From NCBI GenBank assembly GCA_010645155.1, contig CM021316.1, positions 1,611,215 to 1,675,214 on the forward strand: a DNA stretch of 64,000 bases, given 5' to 3'. The notes beneath the pieces are model-generated. The model made no database searches and had not been told where the DNA came from. It worked only from the letters and a program-made list of their open reading frames with translations. The DNA is from Tigriopus japonicus (taxonomy: Eukaryota > Arthropoda > Copepoda > Harpacticoida > Harpacticidae). The first letter of the stretch is position 1, and each line of letters begins with the position of its first letter. Positions 23,270 to 33,558 of the stretch are shown one piece after another. The translations under genes were made by a program, and so were the position numbers.

Positions 23270-25006
23270 CTTGATGTCGCACTTGCAACTGAACTGGCTA
23301 CACATAAGCTTGGTATCTTGAAACAGGTTTTTCTAAGTAAGTCATGTCTGGTTTTCTTTTTGTACTTTATAGTGTAATTTTGAAATCAATCAACGTAGGC
23401 GGCTAAAGTTCACTTTGAACTCTTAAGCTGCATTTCGAAGTTAGGTAACTGTTTTCCACGCGGCAATTGAGGAGTCTAGATGAAAGTGCATCATGCCCTC
23501 TAAGTTGATTGTTAAGTCTCGATGGTTCATTACTGATTTTACTCTCCAGATCGACTTTTTCTACCTCACTTCTTCTACATCTTTCCTCTTCAACACGGAC
23601 CCTTCCATGAATAAACTTACTTCAATGGGAGTGATTACCGTATCATTTTACGGACTTGCTGCCGTCTCTAACTGCCGTTAGCAGTGTAGGCTTGCCAAAA
23701 AAAAAATCTCAGTTTTCAAGGGCCAGATTTTCAAAAAATGTTGCGTTTATGGGCAATGGCATGGTTAATGTATGTTGAGAAGCATTGCAAAGTAATTTGA
23801 AAACAAATGGAGAAAGTGGAAGCCTTCAATTAAACAAATCATTTGTTTTTTGGTTTAGTTGCCCCAGGAACCGATCACCTCTGGCCATCTTGTTATTCAA
23901 AGTCGGGCATTCCTAATTTCAAAGTTCGGAAGAACCCTCTCAACTTATGTAGCGAAATTTTAGATAAAAGCAACTAAACATACTTTTTTGCAAATACAAT
24001 GTCAAGAATTGCTATTTCAACTTCAAGTTGTGCAGATAAGAAAGGCATTGTTGCAATCACCAGGCCTAAACCTTCGTTTTAGTTGCCTCGCACGCTCATC
24101 AGAAACACAGGTCTTCCGAACTTTTTTTCCCGCCAAAAAATATGACGTCACTAGTAATTGCTGTAATGACTTCGATTATTTTTTGAAGACCTCACATTGA
24201 TCTTCAGGTTTTTAAGTTGGAGAACGTTTTCTTATTGTTCATTAGGTACATTTTTCAAGAACAGCTTTTTTTTTTGAAAACCACGTGTGCATAGGTTTGA
24301 GAATGCCGAACTTTTCACTCAAATATTCGATTGGATTGACTTTATCTCTAAACTTTGTCCTGTGCCTGCTTTCTGTTTTCACAGAGCTGACAATAGTTTT
24401 TGTTTTTAAATTAGCCCCTTCTTTTTTCGTTTTCTTAGCAGAAACATATCTCAGTAATACGGAACCACATTCTTTAAAATGGTTTAGAGTGCTTCTTAAC
24501 TTTGAACTGCAAGACATTTTCCTCGCTTGGTTTGTTTTTGAAAATTACCCAAACTTGTTCTTTTGCAAAAACCTTTTTTTGCAAAAAAACGAAGTCTCAT
24601 TTTTGCTTTTTACAAATTTGTTTGAACCCAATAAGTGGACACAATGTTAGTTTTTCAGAGCCATGAATGGCTACTCTTTACTGACAAGAGCTCAACCGAA
24701 AAGATTGTCATGAGTTGGAACTCAGGCCCAAAACCATTTCATCATTGAGAACCACTTAAATTCTAGGTCTTAACCTTCTAAAAAAGCCTAATGTTTATGG
24801 CTAATGTCTGGTTCCTGTTTTTAACAGGCTTTCAAACGATTTCGTTTGAACCATTCAACGATAACGCGTTAAGCAGAAATATTTCTATTTCGATAATCCA
24901 AGTGAAGGTTGATATCTATTTAATAAATCAAAGGGAAAATAACTTTTATTTCAATGGGCGTGACTATTTATTGAAAATTGATCAGTCAGTAGCTTCTCCA
25001 GACATG
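23270..25006. other. Spacer between receptor gene and Ly6-type gene
   Basis: The left end holds the presumed receptor promoter (TATAAAG on the minus strand at plus 23365-23371). The rest is AT-rich with one 121-codon plus frame (24285-24650) of biased, hydrophobic composition that I do not consider a gene. Confidence 0.4.
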
Positions 25007-28000
25007 TTATGAAAAGGCTCTCATCAAAATGGCACAAGGTACAAGGGTAAACAAAGAGAGGTTAATTCCATTTGCAGAATTGCAATTGTCAAAGTCGCAT
25101 AAAGAAAATGAGCTTTGGCCGCGCCAAAATGTGCCGGCCATGCCTCTTTGAAAGCCTGGTCCAAAAGTTTCGGTGTTGAATGGTGCGCAACCTCTAACTG
25201 TTGTATAGGTTCCACCAGCTGAAATTAAGAAAGAGAGAAAATGTTGTATTTAGGCAAGCTCAGTAAGCATCAGCTGGGTCTGTTTGTCTACCCCGTAGCA
25301 CCGTCGTGGCCTCTGGTGTCTCATTGCTTCACTAAAATTCTATGATCGCATCTCATTCTCGACCTTTTGTTGCGGAGCAACTGACCGTTTGAAATATTTG
25401 ATCGAGCGCAGAACAGGAAAGAACAGAATCACCAGAAAAGGGCGGCGCAACACTACGGAGCACAAAATCAACAACCTTTTTCTCACTGTGCTTATTCTAA
25501 TAGAATAAGAACTTGTCTTGCAAACTTGTAATCAATTTAATAATCAGGCAACATTAAAAGAACATAATGTAAACGTACAAATTGATTGAATAGATCTATT
25601 CAAACCAATCCCACGAAAAATCGCCTGAAAATTGGTCTAGTAGCAATGATGGGACCAAATAGAAAGTGTTGCTGTTTTTGCTTTGGGTTTATGTCTCGTC
25701 ATTTCCTGGAAGTCAACCTTATTGACCCTATTGACGGATTGAAGTAGCCCTAGCTGATCGAGCGCACGCTTTGCTTGATCGGTTTTTCGGACCACATCAA
25801 GATTCTCAAACTGTTCTTCACCTAGCGCCATTGGAAAAAATACCAAATTATAACCTGTCACGTATTTAGACTGTTTATCTGTAAATATGAGCTAAACAAC
25901 ATCTTTCAGAAGTTCAAAAAAGGATCTTGGAGTCAAAAATGACTTTTTCCAAAGCCATTTTTGAGGAAATCTTTATTTTCCTGTTTTCTCCCAGCTCAGC
26001 AGTGCGGAAAAAACAGTTCAGATACTTTTCCGGGCGAGCGCTGAGCACCTAAGAACAATAACAATCCTTCATTCAGTTGTCAATCTTGCAGTTTTTGAGT
26101 GTCAAAAGTGGCAACACTTGGCCGAAAAACATTATTTGGTTGCATCATTACCAAGTAGTGTCAATTAGAGCTGCAAGTCTCACTGACATGTTTTTTCACT
26201 TCTGGTCACAATTTCGAGACATTTTCTTCTTGAATTCAGACTGGGAATTAAAATGAACTAACAATGATAATTTATCTTGATCTTTTTTGAAACCTAGAAA
26301 TTAAAAGCTCTATGGCAGCAAGACTACCTCCGCGGAGGTATTTGCGTTTCGTGATTTTGGTCACAAATATCGGCAACACTGGTTTACTGGCAATAATACT
26401 CACACTAGTGATGGGGGGCAAACAAGAGATTGGGCAAGCTGTACTGGCACAGTGCTTGGGCTTGCTGAAGCTTGGCATAGCTTGGGTGTTTGTACAAGTA
26501 CTTTTCCCAACTAACAGATTTGCCAAATTTGCTATGAACGAAGAATAAACTTGCCATCCGAATTTCACTAAACCAGGCTGATTCAGCTAAATAGGGCCCA
26601 TACCTTTGAAAGGATGTATTTTAAGAAAATTACACACCTCAATTCTCTCACATGGGGAAATGCAAAATATTTCGAGAATACTAAAAAAAGATTTGGCATT
26701 TTACTTTTTCATGCCGGCAACTCTGAGTAAACGAGATTGTTCTGGAAGTGTGACTTCTAAATCTCGGTCTTGATTAGCCTCAAAAGTGCATTCATGTGTG
26801 GCCTAGAACCGAAACAAAAAAAAAAAAACATGGTTTTGCAAATGCTATCCAAATTGAAATATTTTTTGTATCACTTCCACTATTTGTTGCTAAATTATTA
26901 AGGTCAAAAGATCATCGAAAATGCAACTTGACATTTTTTCTTCTAAGTTACACTGTAAGTATCTTAACTCTTCAAAGAGCAACTGCCGGCAACTGCATCT
27001 TCCAATGTTCCTTGAGCTTGCCAAGTGTATTGTTGTATTGCCCAAGTAATGCTTGTCAACAACTTTTTCTTGGGTGTCTGTGATGACTCATAACTTGCCC
27101 AAGTCACATCACTAACTCACACTCTTATTGAAGGGCAACTGGATTTAAACTAATTTTCATTCTTTCATTCAAATTATTATTTTTCATTTCTTCGTCTCAG
27201 TAACTTCTTGGTTCTTGAGAACTTATAACATGATTCCTGAAAACAAAATTAGCGTGACAGAACCACATTGTTTTTTTGTTCACTTTTTTGTTATTTAAAA
27301 GTACCAGAGTACGTATGGCATTAACATTTATCTATTTCTAACTAAATATATTTGACTATTAAAAACCATTTTGATAGAAGTCGCTCAACTTTTTTATGGA
27401 AAATCCCATCCCTTGTAGACTTTTTAATGGAAAATCCCATCCCTTGTAGGGTTAAAAAATCCGCAACCAAAGTATAAACTAAACGTAAAAATACTTGCAA
27501 CACTTGTAAGCCCTTTCGTGCGGACATAATATCCTTTACTTTGTCTTAACTCTCTTAGACCCAAACGGCAGCTGAGTTTATAATACATTTTTAGCACGTG
27601 TCATCAATTCATGTCATTTTTATGCTGAATTGTTTGCCCATGCAAAACTGCTCAGTAATAATGAAATGCTTAGGCATCATTTTTTACCCAAAAACAATGT
27701 TCCAATTGTGCAACACCGGGTCTAGGAGGGTTGAATTCAGAAAGGGGCTCTAGGTTTGACACATGAGTACAGACCAAATTTGTAAAATACTTACTGAATT
27801 GTGTGGCTTTGAAGCACATCAAAGTCGGTTGTGTTGAATGATGGGAGCATTCCACGGCCGGAACTCGACTGGCAAAAAATGGATCTCCGCAGCTCCGATG
27901 AACGTCCGATCGGCATTCGTAACAACGAATTGAATCTAAGGAGAAGAATGGTACGGTTTTGAGGTGCTCATTTCAGTCAAAAAATAATATTCTATCGTTA

Positions 28001-30474
28001 AGGTTTTCATGTACTTAAAATTTGGGTGTCACAACCATTCTTGGAAACCTACTAGTTTACAATCTGAATCGATGTTTTAAATGTACTCAATTCAACAGTA
28101 CGAACTGTTCAGTGGTCCCTAGAGTGTTCAAAAATTTACCGGGTGCGTGACAATAAGACATCCAATTTTGTTCAGGCTTGTAGCACGACATGGGGCATTG
28201 GACAGAATGCCACTTAAAGTTTTCTAGAGTAATGTCTTGACTAGTTCTAAGTCAAATGTTGCATTTCAAAAAAATCCGCTTCACAGGATGAGAAAGCATA
28301 TAAGCTCATTGTTGTGTAGATTCAGTCCGCAACAACCAGGTGGCAATCGCTAAGGTCATATGCAGGGATGGGCAAAAAGTGCAAAAATATTTTTGGTAAC
28401 CTAACCTATTTTTTCTGCCTTTTTGCACATTCCTCCATTATCTGCCCCTGTTATTCCCGAATTTGGTATCAAATATTCAAATTGCTGAAAATGTCTTTCC
28501 TTTTTGAAAAATGTCAATTGCTGTTAGATTTTTCAGATTTTTTAGGTAGATAATATTTTAACTCAAATCACAAAAATTCAGGCAATTTATATAAATTAAA
28601 CTAAAATTGCGGATATCTTAATGGAAATTGTCCTTTCCGAATATTTAGAGAGCAATTGCACCTGAACATGAAAATGTTTTCTATCAACAGCAATACTTTT
28701 TTTCAACCTTCCACAACTGTCTAAAAAATATTTTAAGTATACCACTTGAAAAAAGATCATAATTCCTTGTACTGCCACTTCTGGTCTCTTAGTTAGGATC
28801 CAAAGAAGTTGTTTGGTGACTTCAGAAAAAAAAAAACCTTCATATCTTCAGAGATATGAAAATTTTATGAACTTTTGGTGACTAAGAACCTATGTTTATT
28901 TGCGCTTTTTGCCCGTTCCTAGTCATAAGACACTGTGAAGGTCAATGGCGGCGGTTTACGGCTCTTGGATCCTCTGCCAACTTTCTTAGAGGCCAGAAGT
29001 CCGTCAGTGTCCTATAAGTACAATTGAATATGTACGTCATATCAAAATCCATGCCACCTTGAGTTGTATGGGTGCACCAAACTTCTTTAACAACTTATTG
29101 TGAAAAAGAAATCACCACAAATCGTGCACAAAATTTCTTTACAATATATATCAACAATTTCTGACATCATCAAGACCTATAATGGAGGCTTCCACAAGCA
29201 TATGAAAAATATCTGATAAAATCCACCTTGATGGCCATGGAGGCTGTGTACACAGGTAGTTCTTACTGAAATTTAGTACGAGACCTATAATCTTTATTGC
29301 TAGCAGAATTACTCATTCCAATTACATGCATGCAAAATTTCGTGCTAATAAGTCAACATGTTCGCCTTCGGCAAGAGTACGAAGAAGTGAAAAATTGATC
29401 TTTTATTGTGCGGCACCCGGTATGACATCGTAGCTCTCCATGCTTCACCTCCTTTTGTCTTTGAAGCACGTTGATTCTTCAGGAAAAAAATGCCAGAAAG
29501 TAGGTCTGCTTTGCAAAACTAGTGAATTGGTAAAAAACAATGATGAATTTCTCATAACCATCGTTTGATCACTCTTTTTCAATGTCGCAGATTATATAAT
29601 TTCCAGAATTGCGTCTGATAACTCTTAAAATGCTTCCAACTAACTTTGCTTACAAACGCTACACGCAGATGAAACATCTGGTGGTAATTACACTATAACC
29701 AATGTTTTGTACTGTAATCGCCCAAAATAAAAGAAAACATCCCGTGACAGTACATAAAAGTCGTTAATATTGTTGAATCGCTCACATCACTCTGTGTGAG
29801 CAAAAAAATGTGTCAACCTGAACCAAACGTTACGCCAAATTGGATTTGTTTGTGACACAGTTTGCTTTCTCAATTCCAGAGTACTATCGAATATGAATCA
29901 GATCACAACAGGTGGAGTTCTTTGTCTCATTCAAAACGTACTCGTCACAGTGAGGTCATTGTTGTCCCCCAGGTTCCAGTCGATTTTGCCTATTTCAAAC
30001 ACAACTGACAATAACTGCATTGAGAGCCTCTTCTTTTAATTTTATTTTAAGGTTTTACATATCAGATTCAGGCAACAATGCAATTTCATATTTGACGGTT
30101 ACATTTCCAGTGTTTCAATAGTTCATCAAGTTTGGAATGACAGTATTTTGATGATAATATTTTCCCACCTAAGGCCTTGGCTTACCTAATGCAATAAGTA
30201 AAGAAACGTTGTTCCTTTTAGAGTTAATACACACATGCTTTTTTCTCACCCATAATTTTCCAAAACTTAGCCAATACAAAATGACAAAGTGGTTTAAAAA
30301 CCTGCATCATAATTTTCCCCTAAATTTAGAAACACCAAGGCTCTAACAGAAAAGGTGAATTAAAGGATAACTTTCATGCTTCATGCAAATCAATCCCCTA
30401 GTATTTAACATACCTGTAGTTTGGATGAGCACGGTAATCAGCACCAAAATCCCGAAAGTCAGTTTGAAAGTCAT
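25007..30474 (-). CDS. Ly6/quiver-type secreted or GPI-anchored three-finger protein (minus-strand member)
   Basis: Minus-strand exons 30474-30414, 27935-27795 and 25218-25007 join in phase 1 both times to give 137 residues. Exon 1 is almost all signal peptide (MTFKLTFGILVLITVLIQTT). Exon 2 begins the domain with SIRCYECRSD and CGDPF, continuing with VPAVECSHH. Exon 3 supplies VRGC, SLCDFDNCNSAN and a hydrophobic C-terminus starting INLSLFTLV. The CxxC start and CNSAN finish mark the Ly6/uPAR/quiver fold, and the hydrophobic tail suggests GPI anchoring. Members of this family modulate channels and receptors at the cell surface; the partner here is unknown. It is divergently arranged with the plus-strand paralogue starting at 30783. 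Introns of about 2.5 kb contain two hAT-type MITEs. Confidence 0.82.
26406..27114. mobile_element. hAT-type MITE with perfect 8-bp target duplication
   Basis: The 709 bp element starts TAGTGATGGG and ends CACATCACTA. It is flanked by ACTCACAC at 26398-26405 and 27115-27122. Subterminal regions carry repeated cttgggc/gcccaag words in opposite orientation. No transposase frame. It lies in the second intron of the minus-strand Ly6-type gene. Confidence 0.85.
27390..27449. repeat. Two-copy tandem repeat, 31 bp period
   Basis: The phrase atggaaaatcccatcccttg plus tag occurs twice, 31 bp apart, with the preceding t-run also repeated. It is intronic with no obvious function. Confidence 0.85.
28363..28921. 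mobile_element. hAT-type MITE with near-perfect 8-bp target duplication
   Basis: The 559 bp element begins CAGGGATGGGCAAAAAG and ends CTTTTTGCCCGTTCCTA, inverted repeats with a few mismatches. Flanks are GTCATATG (28355-28362) and GTCATAAG (28922-28929), 7 of 8 matching. The interior is AT-rich with no transposase frame. It lies in the first intron of the minus-strand Ly6-type gene. Confidence 0.85.
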
Positions 30475-30782
30475 GTTCGATGTGATTGAGTTCGCCATGT
30501 CCTTTAAGGTCTGGTGTTATTATCAAATTGACTGTGTTCTACCTGTGTGTACGATCCTCCACTTGTGCTAGTAGTATGTCAGCTGTTGCACAGGCCGGTT
30601 TTCTTTGGCGTCCAAGTATAAAGCCTGAAGTTCCCTACCAAGCCTGCAACCAGTCCAAACAGGTAGTCCTCATAGAGATGAAGTACCTGGATCTGTGATA
30701 TGGGCGGTTTCCAGAGGATTTGAAAGCAGTTGGATTGAATGTAAACAAAACGCAAGGAGACACTGAAAGCATCTATTTCAAA
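30475..30782. promoter_or_regulatory. Shared divergent promoter region of the two Ly6-type genes
   Basis: Only 308 bp separate the two start codons, which point away from each other. TATAAA at 30617-30622 is suitably placed for the plus-strand gene (about 160 bp upstream of its ATG). No equally clear TATA was seen for the minus strand. Shared control is inferred from geometry. Confidence 0.5.
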
Positions 30783-33515
30783 ATGGAAATTTGGCCCTTG
30801 ATTTTGACTGTGGTATATTTGGTGGAACAAGGTGAGGAGTGGTTTTGATGAAGATCAAGCCAGGGTTTGGTTATTGGTGCAATTCTTGATGTTATAGGAT
30901 TGGCTATTAAGTGCTACCAATGCAGCTCCACAGAGGACCAAAGACAGCCCACTGGAGTTTGGTCTGAAGATCAGTATACGCAAAACAGGTAAGAGAACAT
31001 ATATGTTTTTACACTTTTTTGAAAGGCTAGGCCTAGCCTGATGTGCTTTTATGGTTGTTCGAAGTGATAGTGCATTTCATGACAGAAAGAGTGAAGGAGA
31101 AAATTGAGTTGTTGTTTTTTATCATGAATTGATCCAAACTTTGGAACACAACGTTCTTTGGTGGAAAGCATATATAATATCAAACTAAAGCTAAAGAATC
31201 TCTGTACGATTGGATAAAACAAGAAAAAGAAAAAAGAATTTGAAGCAAGGCGTTCTTAATAACAAGTGAATTTGACCTACCTAGAATAATGTTTCATTTT
31301 AACTCAAAAGAGCAAGTGAGTTTTTACATTGAAAAAGTTTTGCAGGCGCATAGGTGTCCAATGTGAAGAACTGAATCGACCCCTTACATTGGAATCATGG
31401 AAACTGATAGCAAGTAAAATACTTCATGTCAACTTGTGTGAAATAAGTTTTGATCAGGAAAGTTTTTTTGGAAAACAGTGGAAGCACTCTAACATTCCCA
31501 GTGTTAAACTAAATCAGAAAGGCCAGAGGTGCAGGGTTAGACGAGTAAATGGAGATTATTTTTAACTTCACCAGGATCTACGTGAAACAAATTCATGTAG
31601 TGCTTGTGGTTCTAACCCCTTACAAGAATCNNNNNNNNNNNNNNNNNNNNNNNNNNNNNNNNNNNNNNNNNNNNNNNNNNNNNNNNNNNNNNNNNNNNNN
31701 NNNNNNNNNNNNNNNNNNNNNNNNNNNNNNNNNNNNNNNNNNNNNNNNNNNNNNNNNNNNNNNNNNNNNNNNNNNNNNNNNNNNNNNNNNNNNNNNNNNN
31801 TTGGTGGGTACTTCAGCATTCAACATAGGATTGACGGACCATCCCCCCCCCCACACTTTGGACTTCAACAATAGCTAATTTTGAACCTGTTTCACTGCTT
31901 GTATTAGAAAGAACTAAAATTTCATTTTTTCTACCCAACTTTCAATATGATGAAACAATCGTGAATAAGTGTTTGATTAAAGTTTTCACTCGTCTTGAAT
32001 CTTGACCAGCTAAAGACAGTCGCAATTTTTCCCTCTAACCCTGTACACATTGAGTTAATATTGACTTATTATGAAATAGGTTCGTAAGAGTAGCTTGCAT
32101 TAGTTGCCCACAGAGGGCGAAAAATTAAGTGTTGAAGCATATTTTTTGCTTTCCCTTTGTCTTCATACACAAAAGATATTTCAAATTCGTTGTATTGTCT
32201 GGAATTGATAACGCCCATTGATTCGAAGAACCATCACTGAGCCTGGATTGTTTTCTACACACCATGGAAAATTCCATTTAATAACTTTTGCAGCTGCAAT
32301 GAGTATGGTGCACAATGTTTAACATTTGTAACAATCTTTGCAAGGAAATATATTAGAATTAAAACAAAACATTACAGCCTCTTTTCCAAACATGCCACGC
32401 TAGAAGTAGTTTCAGATATCAATTTTGGCGAGTCCCGTTAAAATTTGCCCTTTAATTCTTAGATATGAGGATAATTGTGGCGTATATTGGCCATTTGAAC
32501 CCTACCGCAATGTACCTGTGGAGTGCAACTCCGATGAGTCCCACAATCCTGGAACGTTCTGCGTCAAAATCGTAAAACAGGGACCAAAGGGATTTATTTG
32601 TAAGTACCAATCTAACACACTTCATTACTTGTGTAATGTACAAGGTGTACTTCTATAATCACCCACTCAGAACTTTTTCGACATTCTGTAATTGAGAACC
32701 ATTGAAACGAAGAAGATACTAGCAAGGGAAAGGTCAAACCTTGAAAAAATGCCAACATCCTGATATTTTCATATTGTACCATCATTTCAAACATGAGCAA
32801 ATGACTAGCAAACCGTAAACAAGCAAGCTTGTACGCATGTGAGACATTTTGACGTCATTCTTAGTAATGTTCCTCCAATTAAAGTTCATCTTTTGATACG
32901 TGCGTGCACGTAAGTTCGTTGTAAATTAGTCAAAGAATCAGCGAAACATTAATTGTGTTGGCCCAGGGTTCTTGATTGGCCCAATTAAAATCAAATTGAG
33001 ACATTAACTATTTTTTGGTGGCGCGAGTTTCTAAATAACATCATTTACTTTGACAATCTAGCAGTATTAACAAGGTGAAGGCTCTTACTTATGCTTTGTT
33101 CCACCAGGCCCTTGAAATATTAACTGTCGATAAAGAAAAATGTGCAAGTGGACAAGCAAAACAGCTGAACGAGATCAGTGTCACCGCCACATAATGCATA
33201 AAAATATATTTCTTCCAGGGGATGGTCGGTGGCGGATGGTTATTCGACGGTGTGCTTCAGTTTCGGATACTGGAGTTACAGGTGTTTGCAACTGGGGAGT
33301 CCTAGAAAATGGAGTCTATTGGGAGGAATGTTATTGTTCTTCGGATGGTTGTAATTCGGCGGATTTCTTGAGGTAAAATTTCGTCACGCTGAGTTGGCAC
33401 TAGTTTTTTTAAGCTGATGTTGCAATGTAAGTTTATTCCTTTATCTTTCAGTGCCAATACAACCTTCAGCCTTGTTCTTGCTATAATAACCTTACTCAGT
33501 GCAAAATTTCTGTAG
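30783..33515 (+). CDS. Ly6/quiver-type secreted or GPI-anchored three-finger protein (plus-strand member)
   Basis: Plus-strand exons 30783-30831, 30898-30988, 32463-32599, 33219-33372 and 33452-33515 join in phases 1, 2, 1 and 2 to give 164 residues. A signal peptide (MEIWPLILTVVYLVEQG) precedes LAIKCYQCSS, YEDNCGVYW, VPVECNSDES, TFCVKIVKQG, RRCASVSD, GVCNWG, and the diagnostic ECYCSSDGCNSADF. The C-terminus is hydrophobic (TTFSLVLAIITLLS), fitting a GPI-attachment tail. The CNSAD/CNSAN end and the phase-1 intron after the signal peptide are shared with the minus-strand neighbour, so the two look like an inverted duplicate. AATAAA at 33517-33522 overlaps the end of the gene. The second intron contains a sequencing gap. 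Confidence 0.88.
31631..31800. other. Assembly gap (170 N)
   Basis: Run of N inside the second intron of the plus-strand Ly6-type gene. No exon is needed here to keep frame. Confidence 0.99.
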
Positions 33516-33558
33516 AAATAAACTTGTTTTCATATATATTTTTCAATTACTTTGATTA

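Noticed and set aside
28930..29020. Exon-like minus frame beside the MITE in the Ly6 intron, ending in a stop
   Set aside because: It does not join in phase with the Ly6 exons, and the three-exon model is complete without it.
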